Assembly (NCBI RefSeq): GCF_000010725.1
Contig: NC_013857.1
Coordinates: forward strand, 490,001 to 554,000
Source: Azospirillum sp. B510
GTDB lineage: Bacteria; Pseudomonadota; Alphaproteobacteria; Azospirillales; Azospirillaceae
Length of the DNA: 64,000 nucleotides
Reading direction: 5' to 3'
The number at the start of each line of letters is the position of its first letter. Position 1 is the first letter of the stretch. This document shows positions 1-8,640 of this stretch, one piece after another. Below the pieces are notes generated by a model. That model saw only the letters and a list, made by a program, of their open reading frames with translations. It did not search any database and was not told where the DNA came from. Position numbers and translations under genes: made by a program.

Positions 1-1574
1 GGCCGTGCCTGATCACCGGCCTTCGGCACCCACTCCAGGCGGATGAAGGCATCCTCCGGACGGCTGGCCACGCCGAAATTGTTCTCTAATAGATTGTCGT
101 CGCCACCATGGACATAAATGCCGGCCCATGAGAAGCCTTTGACGAAATTGTCACGAACGATGACGCCGCTGGTCAGGTCATCGAGGGAAATCCCCCAACC
201 CTTATGATCGGTCAGCCAATTGCCCTTGCCGTCGGTGGCGAGCCCGCCTGTATCGATCACCTCGTTGCCACGAATGACCGAACCCATGGCCTTGGCGGAG
301 CGGCCAAGCATCTCGATGCCGCCGCCATCAGCGGTTTCCTGCCCGACATGCTGAATCCTGTTGAACTGGATGGCGTTGTTGCGGTTCAGCTGCCCATCGT
401 CCCACTCCTTGAAAGACACGCCATAGCGCGGGGCGTCGCTGATGTCGTTGTTGCTGACCAGCGTGTTGCTGCTGCCGACAGCACCGATGCCGGCGCCGCC
501 TTTCGAGATCTGCCCGATATGGTCAATGCTGTTGGCGTAGATGCGGTTGCCGTTGGCGGCGTGGATCATCGAGATGCCACTGGCGCCAAGCTGCTCCATA
601 TGGTTGCCGGCGATACGGCTGTCGTCCGTGCCATCGAGTGAGACGGCGGTCCCGACATTGACGAAGTGATTGCCGCCGATGGAATTGCCGTGACCACCCT
701 GCATCGACAGCGCCGAACCGTCGTAACGGGCGTCGGCGAAAGTCAGCCCTTCAATGCTGACATTGCTGGCGTTGCTCGTCTTGATCAGCGTGCCGAGCCG
801 GGAGACCACCACGCCGTCCGACTGGAAACCACCGGGATGCACCGGCTTGACCACCAGCTTGCCATCGCTGGCGCGCCAGCCGAATTCGCCGGCGTCACGG
901 ATCAGCGAGGCATCGTTCATCAGCCGGTAGGTCCCACCACTGCGCAAGGCGTAGGACGCCGCATCGTCCAGTGTGACCTTGTGATGATACTGGTCGATCG
1001 ACGTCACCTGCGAGATGTCGTCCTTCAGCCTTTCCGTATCGAAAGTCTGGACGACCAGCCCGGCGTGAGGCTTCAACCCCGTGGGGATGTCGCCGGCGGA
1101 AAAATTGAAGCCGGCTTTGCTGGCGCCGGTATAGTCGGCCTTGAGAACTTTCCAGCCACTGGTCGCAGCCTCGGCCGGGTTGAAGTCCCCGGTCTGCGCC
1201 GCGTGCTGGCGAACGCCGCCGATGCTGACATCCAGGCCATTGGCCGAAGCGAGCTTGGCCGAATAAAGGCCGTTGCCCTCGTTGGTGAAGCCGGTCACCC
1301 GCTCCCCACCGCTCAGCACCGGCGTCTCACCTTTATAGGCGAGGAAGCTGTGGCCATCGTCGTGGGAGTCGAGACTCAGGGTCTTGTTCAGGCGATAGGT
1401 TCCGCCGCGAACATAGGTCGTGTCGATGTCGCTTGCCCGCATGGCGTCTCGCGCCTTCTCGAGGCTGGCGAAGGGGCCGTCGGTACCGGCAGCGTTGGGC
1501 GCGGCGAGCCGCCCGGACCAGCTGTCATTGCCCTTCGGGGACACGAAAAAAGCGGCCTGGTCGGTGGTCGTCAT
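1..1574 (-). CDS. Right-handed parallel beta-helix repeat protein, 5' part (runs off the window)
   Basis: An open minus-strand frame begins with ATG at 1574, preceded by a GGAGG Shine-Dalgarno, and stays open to base 1, so 524 codons are visible and the C-terminus is missing. The N-terminus has the FFVSPKGNDSWSGRLAAPN opening seen in beta-helix polysaccharide-active proteins (GH141/pectate-lyase-like), followed by a stretch about setting up the helix and then many short Asn/Gly-rich coils (for example NSIGGNHF, NRIYANSIDHI, NTLVSNNDISD) typical of PbH1 repeats. No Sec signal peptide is visible, so if it is exported, a type I route with C-terminal RTX repeats outside the window is a possibility (inference). 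Substrate unknown; a role on an acidic or plant polysaccharide is plausible because uronate genes lie elsewhere in the window. Confidence 0.8.
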   Translation of the reverse strand, partial: MTTTDQAAFFVSPKGNDSWSGRLAAPNAAGTDGPFASLEKARDAMRASDIDTTYVRGGTYRLNKTLSLDSHDDGHSFLAYKGETPVLSGGERVTGFTNEGNGLYSAKLASANGLDVSIGGVRQHAAQTGDFNPAEAATSGWKVLKADYTGASKAGFNFSAGDIPTGLKPHAGLVVQTFDTERLKDDISQVTSIDQYHHKVTLDDAASYALRSGGTYRLMNDASLIRDAGEFGWRASDGKLVVKPVHPGGFQSDGVVVSRLGTLIKTSNASNVSIEGLTFADARYDGSALSMQGGHGNSIGGNHFVNVGTAVSLDGTDDSRIAGNHMEQLGASGISMIHAANGNRIYANSIDHIGQISKGGAGIGAVGSSNTLVSNNDISDAPRYGVSFKEWDDGQLNRNNAIQFNRIQHVGQETADGGGIEMLGRSAKAMGSVIRGNEVIDTGGLATDGKGNWLTDHKGWGISLDDLTSGVIVRDNFVKGFSWAGIYVHGGDDNLLENNFGVASRPEDAFIRLEWVPKAGDQAR

Positions 1575-1985
1575 CAGTCATTCCTCCGTTCCGATGGAGT
1601 CATGAGTCAATTTTTTGGTTAAAATTTTATTTACAACAAATCTACTACTGATGGACAGGTTTCCGCCATGGATTTGTTATTCCCATCCGGGATCCAAATT
1701 ATATTATGGTGAGTTCATACTTCCATTTTGTTTGCGAAACTGAACCATATATTTTCACCATAGGTCAAATCGGCGTTCTCTCTCGTTACGTGTACAGGTT
1801 GCCGCCCAATCGTCCCAGCCCTTGCCCCAGTGATACGAGGCATCACCACGCTGGTCATTTTCTGGAATTTTATGATAAGCTTGCGATCGCCGGGGTCTTT
1901 TGTTCTTGGTCATACAGCGGTGCCGCGCCCAGTTCAGCGTCAGGGCCGCCCTCCCCCGGCCTACAGGACGTGAAAGGGACCTGTC
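1575..1985. promoter_or_regulatory. AT-rich divergent spacer between the beta-helix gene and the cold-shock gene
   Basis: This 411-base spacer is much richer in A/T than its surroundings and must hold the promoters of both divergent genes. Two inverted repeats are visible: AACAAATC at 1635-1642 with GATTTGTT at 1671-1678, and TATGGTGA at 1705-1712 with TCACCATA at 1755-1762. No convincing gene is present. The long leader before the cold-shock gene would be typical for cold-regulated mRNAs, but this is inference. Confidence 0.45.
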
Positions 1986-2612
1986 TTGAGCGAAGAGTTG
2001 AAGAACGTCACCGCGACGAACGTCACCGCGACGGTAAAGTGGTTCAAGCCGGAAAAGGGTTTTGGGTTCGTCCGCCTCGCCGATGGCTCCGGCGAGGCTT
2101 TTCTGCACGCTTCGGTCCTGGCCGCCGCCTCCCTGCCCAACCCGGTCGAGGGCACGACGGTCGTCTGCGATCTGGCCCAGGGGGCCAAGGGACCGCAGGT
2201 CGTCGCCATTCACTCCGCCACGCCGCCGGAAACGCCGCCAGCCCCGCGCGCCCGCAACCAGCGCGCGCCGCGCGCCACCGCATCGGCCACCCAGCCGATG
2301 GGTCTGGTCGCCGGACCGGTGGAGGATGGAAGCGAGGGCCTCGCCCGTCCGCCCAAACCCCAACGCGAGCGGCGCGAGCGCCAGGCGGAGCCGACTGGTC
2401 CGGCCACGATGGCCTATGGCACGGTGCGCTGGTACAATCTGGACAGCCAGTCCGGCCTGATCGAGCCGTGGGAGGATGGCGCCACCGTCTATTTCGACCG
2501 CGCCACGCTGCGCCAGTCCGGCCTCGACATCGTCGCCGACGGCGAGGATGTCCGCTATCTGGCCGTGGGGTCGGAGGATGCGCCGGTCGCCCAACGGGTC
2601 GAACTGATCTGA
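1986..2612 (+). CDS. Cold-shock protein with two CSD domains
   Basis: The 208-residue protein carries a canonical cold-shock domain near residues 14-78 (TVKWFKPEKGFGFVRL, with RNP1-like GFGFV) and a second, degenerate one near residues 142-208 (GTVRWYNLDSQSGLIEP), joined by a basic Pro/Ala/Arg linker. Two-CSD proteins of about 200 residues are common in Alphaproteobacteria and bind single-stranded nucleic acid. The start chosen is TTG at 1986, after an AAGGGA Shine-Dalgarno; no good ATG lies in frame before the domain. The N-terminus contains a tandem 15-bp duplication (2002-2031) that encodes NVTAT twice. It is monocistronic and convergent with tpsB. Confidence 0.85.
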   Translation: MSEELKNVTATNVTATVKWFKPEKGFGFVRLADGSGEAFLHASVLAAASLPNPVEGTTVVCDLAQGAKGPQVVAIHSATPPETPPAPRARNQRAPRATASATQPMGLVAGPVEDGSEGLARPPKPQRERRERQAEPTGPATMAYGTVRWYNLDSQSGLIEPWEDGATVYFDRATLRQSGLDIVADGEDVRYLAVGSEDAPVAQRVELI

Positions 2613-2621
2613 CGACAAAAG

Positions 2622-2661
2622 CCGCCACCGGGGGCCTCCGCAGGCTGCTTCCCGGTGGCGG
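2622..2661. terminator. GC-rich dyad between convergent csp and tpsB
   Basis: A perfect 11-bp stem (CCGCCACCGGG at 2622-2632 with CCCGGTGGCGG at 2651-2661) encloses a smaller GCCT/AGGC stem. It lies between the stop codons of two convergent genes, so it can serve both. There is no strong T run, so termination efficiency is uncertain. Confidence 0.5.
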
Positions 2662-2676
2662 TCTCCGTGCGCTGGA

Positions 2677-4383
2677 TCAGAATCGCGTCATCACCGTGAA
2701 GAACGCGCGGGGCTCCCGGTTCCGCGTGCTGAACGGCGTGGTGACGAAGGGTTTGGCGAACTCCACGCTAGCCTCGATGCGGCGGAACAGGCCGAAGCGC
2801 AGCCCGACACCGGCCGACGCGAGGGCGCGCCGTCCATGGCGCGTGCCACTCTCGTAATTATACACCGCGCCATAATCACCGAAACCGTAGGTGACGGCGT
2901 AGTCAAGCCCCTCCTCCTGCACCGGCAGGCTGTATTGCAGTTCCGCCCGGCCGGCGAATCCGCTGTCGCCGGTGATTTCCGAAGGGTCGAAGGCTCGGCC
3001 ATACTGCTTTCCGCCCAACCCGTATTCCTCCGACGACAGCAATTGGTCGGGGCTGTATTGCCCCTCTCCCGACAAAACGAGCAGCAGCGAGTCGGTCAGC
3101 GGCTGGTTGCGCTGGGCCGTCAGCAGGAACTTGCGGAAGTCACTGCGCCCGCCGCCGCGGGTCAGGGTGGCGCTGCCGGATTTGGTGGCGTCCAGGATGT
3201 CCAGCCCCTTGGAAACCTCCGCCGTCACAAGGTTGGAGCCGCCCCAACCATCGGCGAAATCATAGGAGAGGTTGGCGGCAACGATGCGCAGCCGGTCCTG
3301 GGACAGCCTGTCGCCCAGCGCATCGGTACGGCTGTCCCGAATGGTGAGGCTGAGGCCGGCCCGCAGCGTCTCGGCGCGGCTGCGGATGAAGGGATGCGAC
3401 ACCGCCACCCGGCCGGAGGTGGTGAGGCCGTACAGGTCGAGCGGACGGACGCTGTCGCCGGGCTCCGACCAGGAGCGGCGGACGCCATATTCCACCGTCG
3501 TCCCCTCGGCATCCACCGGCACCAGTTGACCCAGGTCGAAGAAGCGCAGTTCGCGGAGTTGCGGGGTGACGATGCCTTGGGCGGTGGTCCGCTCGAACAG
3601 ACCAAGCTGGTCCTCGACGCTGGCGACGCCGGTCAGTTGCATCGGACCGATGGAGCGGGTGCCGCGGTTGTCCAGCGACAGGAAGCCGCTGACGGGCGTG
3701 CGTTCCAGCGCCAGCGTCAGGCGGGAGGCGCCGGGCGTGTCGGGCGACGCCTCCAGCACCGTCTTCACCGCCACGCCGGGCAGATCGTCGGCCAGCAGGA
3801 CATAGCGCTCCATATCGGTCATGCGCAGCGGGCGGGAAGCCTTGATCTTATCGCCCATCCGCCGCAGCAGACCGAGGCGGTCGGTCGCCTCGCCCTGGAC
3901 GACCACCTCGTCAACATAGCCCTCCACCACCTGTAGGCGGACGACGCCATCCCGGATGCGTTGGGCCGGCACGACCGCCTGGGACAGCACATAGCCGTCG
4001 TTGCGGTAGCGCGCGGTGATGGCGTCACGGATGGCATAGAGGTCGGCGAGCGTCACCGGCTTGCCCAGCTTGTCGCGCCACAGGGCCGACAGGCTGTCAC
4101 CGTCATAGACGCTGTTGCCGTCGATACGGATCTCGTTCAGCGTGAGGGTGATGCGCTCGGCGTCACGGGGCGGCGGGGCCTTTTCCGGCGCCGGCATCTC
4201 GATCTCCGGTGAGGACTGCGGCGCCGCCGGCGGTTCGAAGCGCCGCTCCAGCCGGTTGGGATCGAGGGAGGGAGGCAGAGCCGGGGACACCGCCTGGGCC
4301 AGCGCCGGCAACGGACCGGCGATGCCGGCCAGCAGCAGGATTGACAAGCGGACGGGACGGCGCTGGTGGCGAGGGCTGGGCAT
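2677..4383 (-). CDS. TpsB-family outer-membrane transporter (ShlB/FhaC/HecB type)
   Basis: A 568-residue protein starting at ATG 4383, where a Sec signal peptide begins (MPSPRHQRRPVRLSILLLAG, cleavage after ALAQA); the frame stays open further upstream but without a sensible N-terminus. A Pro-rich linker is followed by a POTRA domain near residues 78-155 (LNEIRIDGNSVYDGDSL) and a long C-terminal beta-barrel ending in Phe (FFTVMTRF). TpsB proteins recognise and export a large TpsA exoprotein through the outer membrane. No TpsA gene is present beside it. It is the last gene of a minus-strand operon, 32 bases after the cyclase gene. Family assignment is firm; the exported substrate is unknown. 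Confidence 0.9.
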   Translation of the reverse strand: MPSPRHQRRPVRLSILLLAGIAGPLPALAQAVSPALPPSLDPNRLERRFEPPAAPQSSPEIEMPAPEKAPPPRDAERITLTLNEIRIDGNSVYDGDSLSALWRDKLGKPVTLADLYAIRDAITARYRNDGYVLSQAVVPAQRIRDGVVRLQVVEGYVDEVVVQGEATDRLGLLRRMGDKIKASRPLRMTDMERYVLLADDLPGVAVKTVLEASPDTPGASRLTLALERTPVSGFLSLDNRGTRSIGPMQLTGVASVEDQLGLFERTTAQGIVTPQLRELRFFDLGQLVPVDAEGTTVEYGVRRSWSEPGDSVRPLDLYGLTTSGRVAVSHPFIRSRAETLRAGLSLTIRDSRTDALGDRLSQDRLRIVAANLSYDFADGWGGSNLVTAEVSKGLDILDATKSGSATLTRGGGRSDFRKFLLTAQRNQPLTDSLLLVLSGEGQYSPDQLLSSEEYGLGGKQYGRAFDPSEITGDSGFAGRAELQYSLPVQEEGLDYAVTYGFGDYGAVYNYESGTRHGRRALASAGVGLRFGLFRRIEASVEFAKPFVTTPFSTRNREPRAFFTVMTRF

Positions 4384-4415
4384 GGCGGTTCGGGGCACGG
4401 CTTGTCGTCTTGCGG

Positions 4416-6554
4416 CTATTTGTCGGTGAGGGCGGTCACGCCGGCCCAATCCGGCTCCGCCGGCAGGCCGATGCGTTTCTCCGCCTTGTGCAGCATCGCC
4501 AGCGCGGCACCATCGCCGGCGATCAGTGTCCGGAAACCGGCGGCGGCGGCCTCGAAACGGCCGGCGCGCCATTGGTCGAGGGCGGCGGCATAGGCGGCGC
4601 GCTGGGCCCGCTCCTCGGGATCGGCGCGGCGGGCGTCGGACAGCGGTTCGAACACCTCCACCGGCTCGCTGCGGCCGACGACCTGCACGATGTCGAGCGC
4701 GCGGAAGGCCTGGGGGTCGCCATGGTGGCGCATGGTCTCGCCGCTGACCATCAGGGCGGTGTTGTAGTATTTGTTGGCGCCCTCCAGCCGGGAGGCCAGA
4801 TTCACCGTGTCGCCCATCACCGTGTAGTTGAAGCGTCTGGGCGAGCCGATGTTGCCGATCAGGGCCGGGCCGGTGGCGATGCCGATGCGGTTGGAGCCGC
4901 GCCCGCTGGGGGTCGCCAACAGGGTCGGATCATCCTCCATCGCCTGACGCATCGCCAGGGCGGCCGACACGGCGGCGCGGGCATGGTTGTCGATGGCATA
5001 GGGGGCACCGAACACCGCCAGCACGGCGTCGCCGATATATTTGTCGACGAAGCCGCCATGCGCCTCGATGATGTCGGTCATCACCGTGAAATAGCGGTTC
5101 AGAACGGTGACCAGGGCCTCCGGCTCCATCCCCTCCGACATCTTGGTGAAGCCGGCGATGTCGCAGAACAGGATGGACAGGTCGCGCTCCTCACCGCCCA
5201 AGCTGGGCGACTGGCCCGATGCGATCATGTCGTCGATCAGCGACCCCGGCAGGTAGAGCTTGAAGGCGTTGCGGATATGACGCTGGTCGCGGTCGAGCAC
5301 GGCGAAGCGGAAGCCGAGCGCCAGCGGGAAGACCAGCAGGGCGGCCAGCGCCGCCTGGAGATAGGGCAGGACCAGCCCGCCCTGGAACATTTCCACCGCC
5401 ACGCCGCTCCAGCACGCCAGCAACACGATCAGACCGGCCGCGGCCACTCCCGGCCGGGTTGCCAGCGTCACCACCCCGGCCAGGCCGGCCAGCAACAGGA
5501 TCAACACCACGGCGACGGGCCGGGCGGCCTCCGCCAGCGCGTCATGCGCGATCAGGTTGGAGATGGCGGCGGCATGGATGTAGACGCCGGGAATGCTGTC
5601 GCGGGTGCGGCCGGCGACATACAGGTCGCTCATCACCGGCAGGGCGCAACGTTCGGGAAGGTTCAGTCCCTCCGGCTTGGTCACCCAGCGGTTGGAGGAG
5701 AGCTTGCGGTCCTCGACATCCAGCACGGTGCCGACCATCACCGCCTTGCCCTTGAAGTGCCTGGCGAAATACTCGGCCTTGCCGGCCTCGGCACAGGCAT
5801 GGAGATCGGCCAGCGAATAGGTCGGGATGGCGCCCGGAGCCGTGGCGTGGTTGACCAGCAGCCGGTTGCCCTCCCCGCCCGGCAGCCGGTAGCCGGCCAG
5901 CGTGACGGAGCCGTCGGCCCCCCGTTCCAGCGGCGCCTTCAGCGCGCGGGATGCGACCTCCACCGCCATCCCCGGTTCGGCCTTGGGCTGGCCGTCCGGA
6001 CCGGTCACGGAGAGGGTCAGCGGAACCCGGCGTAGCACCCCGTCGGGATCCTCCACCAGATTGACCGAGCGGATGTTGTTGACCCCGGCGGCGATCATGT
6101 AGCCGCGATAGGGCATCAGCGGGTCGCTCTGATGCTGCACCTTGGCCAGCACCAGCCGCCCCTCCTTGCCGCCACGGCGCAGGGTCAGCAGATAGTCGCG
6201 CTCGAATCCGGGGATCAGCGTCTCGACCGAGGTCGGATGGACGAGGTCGAGACCGATGGCCGCCGCCCCGCCATCCAGCATGGCGCCGAGAACGGTGCCG
6301 AGACGCGGCCCCCACAGCGCCTGCGGTGTGCCGGCGAAGGGCGGACGGCGATAGGTCTCCTCATCGATGCCGACCACCACCACCGGCGACGGGTCGGGAG
6401 CCGGGCGCGCACCATGCACCCGTTCCCGCAACCAAAAGAGACTGTCGATCGAAGGTCCCTGCAACGAGGGCGACGCCGCCAGCACCAGCAGCCCCGCAAC
6501 GGCCGGAGCCACCGCGCCGAGCAGGATCAGCCGGACACGCCGGGACAGCCTCAT
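4416..6554 (-). CDS. CHASE2-domain adenylate/guanylate cyclase
   Basis: A 712-residue membrane receptor cyclase. One N-terminal transmembrane helix (about residues 8-28) is followed by a periplasmic CHASE2 sensor (about 30-335), three clustered membrane helices (about 340-420) and a class III nucleotidyl cyclase domain (about 450-640). The catalytic domain keeps both metal-binding Asp motifs, FCDIAGFT and KYIGDAVLAVFG, and the GIATGPALIGNIGS and FNYTVMGDTVNLASRLE blocks, so it should be active. The product is predicted to be cAMP (or cGMP); the ligand is unknown. It sits between a FecR-like exported protein (10 bases upstream) and tpsB. CHASE2 cyclases are found beside two-partner secretion and FecR genes in other Proteobacteria, which suggests envelope or adhesion signalling. 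Confidence 0.9.
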   Translation of the reverse strand: MRLSRRVRLILLGAVAPAVAGLLVLAASPSLQGPSIDSLFWLRERVHGARPAPDPSPVVVVGIDEETYRRPPFAGTPQALWGPRLGTVLGAMLDGGAAAIGLDLVHPTSVETLIPGFERDYLLTLRRGGKEGRLVLAKVQHQSDPLMPYRGYMIAAGVNNIRSVNLVEDPDGVLRRVPLTLSVTGPDGQPKAEPGMAVEVASRALKAPLERGADGSVTLAGYRLPGGEGNRLLVNHATAPGAIPTYSLADLHACAEAGKAEYFARHFKGKAVMVGTVLDVEDRKLSSNRWVTKPEGLNLPERCALPVMSDLYVAGRTRDSIPGVYIHAAAISNLIAHDALAEAARPVAVVLILLLAGLAGVVTLATRPGVAAAGLIVLLACWSGVAVEMFQGGLVLPYLQAALAALLVFPLALGFRFAVLDRDQRHIRNAFKLYLPGSLIDDMIASGQSPSLGGEERDLSILFCDIAGFTKMSEGMEPEALVTVLNRYFTVMTDIIEAHGGFVDKYIGDAVLAVFGAPYAIDNHARAAVSAALAMRQAMEDDPTLLATPSGRGSNRIGIATGPALIGNIGSPRRFNYTVMGDTVNLASRLEGANKYYNTALMVSGETMRHHGDPQAFRALDIVQVVGRSEPVEVFEPLSDARRADPEERAQRAAYAAALDQWRAGRFEAAAAGFRTLIAGDGAALAMLHKAEKRIGLPAEPDWAGVTALTDK

Positions 6555-6564
6555 CGCCCGCCGC

Positions 6565-7266
6565 TCAGAAGCGGATCAGCCGGCCGAGCGCGGGACCGCC
6601 TCCGGCCGTGGCCTTCTCGTCGATCTTCACGGTGAAGGATTTCTGCCCGGCGGAGATCCTGTAAAGACCGCCCGGCTCCAGCCCGCCACCCGTCTTGGCG
6701 GTGTCCAGCACCGTGCCGGGGATATTGACCGTGGCCGGCGTCCCCCCCTGTGCGTCGAGCCGGTCGATGGTGACCGGGCCTGGCGCCGGCAGGATCAGCA
6801 GGGGGTGGGTCTTGAACAGGGTCAGGTCCGGCTTGGGCAGCGGCGCCTTCATCCCCGGCAGGGCGATAGGCGCGCTGCGGAAGACGGTCACCCCGGCCTT
6901 GCCCGCCTCGTTGGCGGCCAGCAGCAGCTTGCCGCCATCGCAGGGCAGCGTATGGCGGTCGATGCTGCCACCCTGCACCGTCGACTCACGGGCGCCAACC
7001 GTTACCGAACCGCCGGTGATCGTCTCGTTCACGCAGGATTCCAGATAGCTCAGCGTCAGCGTCTGGCCCACCTTCAATGCCACCATACGCCCCGCCGCGA
7101 GATAATCCATCGGCTGCACCCCCTCGACACCATCCGACACATCCTCGACCAGTGCCGTGGGCGTGGACGGAGCCGGATCGGCGGCATACGCGAGCGGCGA
7201 TGCAATCAGAAGAAGCAGAGCCCCCGCGGTAAAAGGCCGGACAGGCGGGTGGAACAGGACGGACAT
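6565..7266 (-). CDS. Exported FecR-like hypothetical protein
   Basis: A 233-residue protein with a clear Sec signal peptide (hydrophobic PFTAGALLLLIASPLAYAA). The mature part has a FecR-like segment with the pattern of 'high-gain' beta repeats (AAGRMVALKVGQTLTLSYL ... CVNETITGGSVTVG) and two Cys residues that could form a periplasmic disulfide. The rest is unrecognised. It is the first gene of the FecR-like/cyclase/tpsB operon, and its close spacing to the cyclase suggests that it works with the CHASE2 sensor or with secretion. Exact function not known. Confidence 0.65.
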   Translation of the reverse strand: MSVLFHPPVRPFTAGALLLLIASPLAYAADPAPSTPTALVEDVSDGVEGVQPMDYLAAGRMVALKVGQTLTLSYLESCVNETITGGSVTVGARESTVQGGSIDRHTLPCDGGKLLLAANEAGKAGVTVFRSAPIALPGMKAPLPKPDLTLFKTHPLLILPAPGPVTIDRLDAQGGTPATVNIPGTVLDTAKTGGGLEPGGLYRISAGQKSFTVKIDEKATAGGGPALGRLIRF

Positions 7267-7339
7267 GGAAACGGCCTCCCAGACATCGCAGGGGAATACC
7301 CCATGCGGACGGCTTCGATCGGTTTGCCTTCCCTTTAGC

Positions 7340-7358
7340 GAAGTAACCGGATTACTTC
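7340..7358. promoter_or_regulatory. 19-bp dyad upstream of the TPS/cyclase operon
   Basis: GAAGTAA-CCGGA-TTACTTC has perfect 7-bp arms and lies about 75 bases upstream of the first gene of the minus-strand operon. It is a good operator candidate. The insertion sequence begins only 20 bases beyond it. Confidence 0.45.
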
Positions 7359-7367
7359 AAATCCAAT

Positions 7368-7377
7368 ACGTTCCTGA
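7368..7377. repeat. Left target-site duplication of the IS element
   Basis: ACGTTCCTGA directly abuts the left inverted repeat of the element and is repeated exactly at 8641-8650. A 10-bp duplication is within the range known for ISAs1-family insertions. Confidence 0.95.
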
Positions 7378-7464
7378 CAGGGCAATCGCTTGAAGCGGCG
7401 CTTGACGCATCGAGTTTAAACGCGGTTGTGGATTCCCTCTGAAGGGCGGGCATGATTCATAGGA

Positions 7465-7483
7465 GCCTCCATTGATGGGAGGC
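7465..7483 (+). promoter_or_regulatory. Hairpin masking the transposase ribosome-binding site
   Basis: GCCTCC (7465-7470) pairs perfectly with GGAGGC (7478-7483), and the right arm is the Shine-Dalgarno of the transposase that starts at 7488. Such hairpins in other IS elements limit transposase translation from read-through transcripts. Confidence 0.55.
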
Positions 7484-7487
7484 AGGT

Positions 7488-8618
7488 ATGGCGGAAGGGG
7501 CTGGCAAGTCGCTGTTGGATCACTTCTCGGCGCTGGAGGATCCGCGTCAGGCATGGAAGGTCGTATATCCGCTGCCGGAAATCCTGCTCCTGGTGCTGTG
7601 TGCCACCCTGGGTGGGGCGGAGAACTTTGTCGAGATCGAGGAGTGGGGCGAGGATCGCCTGGACTTTCTGCGTCGTTTCCTGCCCTACCGGCGAGGCATC
7701 GCCAGCCATGACACGCTCAACGACGTGATGAACGCGCTTGATGGCGAGCTGTTTTCGTCCTGCTTCACGGCGTGGGTGGACGGGTTGCGCGAGGGCGAGC
7801 CGGACATCGTCGCCATTGACGGCAAGACCTCCCGGCGCGCTCACGCTCGGGCTCAGGGGCGCAACCCGCTGCATCTCGTCTCCGCCTGGGCCAGCCGACA
7901 GCGGCTGGTGCTGGGCCAGCAAGCCTGCGAGGCGAAGTCGAACGAGATCACCGCCATTCCACTGCTGCTGGAGCGCTTGGCCCTGACCGGAGCATTGGTA
8001 ACCATCGATGCCATGGGGTGCCAGACCAAGATCGCCCAAGCCATTCTCGACAAGGGTGCCGACTATCTGCTGGCGGTGAAGGGCAACTGGCCGATCCTGT
8101 GCGGGGAAATCGAGCGCTACTTCAGCGAGGCACGCGACGGCGTATCCGACACGTTCACCACCACCGACGGCGACCATGGCCGGATCGAAGTCCGCCACCA
8201 TGTCGTCAGCCACGACGTCGACTGGCTGTCCACCGACCGCCGCTTCCCGGGCGAGCCCCGCTTCCCCGCCTTGACCAGCATCGCCATGGTCGAGGCCGAC
8301 GTCGAGCGGGAGGGTAAGCCCAGCCGAGAACGGCGTTACTTTCTCTCCTCGGCACGCCTCGACGCCCGTCTCCTGGCCCACGCTGTCCGCTGCCATTGGC
8401 ATGTCGAGAACCGCCTGCACTGGGTGCTTGATGTCGTCTTCCACGACGACCTCTCCCGCTTGCGGTCCGGCTTCGGCCCTCAAAACATGGCCGCCATCCG
8501 GCACATGGCCATAAACCTCATCCGAAAGGCCCCAGGCAAACAGAGCCTGACCGTCAAGCGTAAGAAAATGTCCTGGAACGCCGACTACCTCGAAACCGTC
8601 ATCCGGCAGCGCGGCTAA
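7488..8618 (+). CDS. ISAs1-family DDE transposase
   Basis: A full-length 376-residue transposase beginning MAEGAGKSLLDHFSALEDPR, the family's DDE_Tnp_1-associated N-terminal domain (about residues 8-90), followed by the DDE catalytic domain. The first Asp is in VAIDGKTSRRA, the second in LVTIDAMGCQ, and the Glu in the HVENRLHWVLDVVFHDD block. Start at ATG 7488 after a strong GGGAGG Shine-Dalgarno. No frameshift or stop is seen, so the element is predicted to be active. It catalyses cut-and-paste or copy-type movement of its own element. Confidence 0.95.
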   Translation: MAEGAGKSLLDHFSALEDPRQAWKVVYPLPEILLLVLCATLGGAENFVEIEEWGEDRLDFLRRFLPYRRGIASHDTLNDVMNALDGELFSSCFTAWVDGLREGEPDIVAIDGKTSRRAHARAQGRNPLHLVSAWASRQRLVLGQQACEAKSNEITAIPLLLERLALTGALVTIDAMGCQTKIAQAILDKGADYLLAVKGNWPILCGEIERYFSEARDGVSDTFTTTDGDHGRIEVRHHVVSHDVDWLSTDRRFPGEPRFPALTSIAMVEADVEREGKPSRERRYFLSSARLDARLLAHAVRCHWHVENRLHWVLDVVFHDDLSRLRSGFGPQNMAAIRHMAINLIRKAPGKQSLTVKRKKMSWNADYLETVIRQRG

Positions 8619-8640
8619 CGTCGGTCAAGCGATTGCCCTG

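Larger units (their letters stand above)
7378..8640 (+). mobile_element. Intact ISAs1-family insertion sequence
   Basis: The 1263-bp element is bounded by a perfect 16-bp inverted repeat, CAGGGCAATCGCTTGA at 7378-7393 and its complement at 8625-8640, and flanked by an exact 10-bp target duplication. It holds a single full-length transposase gene. The exact duplication and intact gene point to a recent insertion. It landed in the intergenic region between the promoter of the leftward TPS/cyclase operon and phoU, without breaking a visible gene. Confidence 0.95.
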
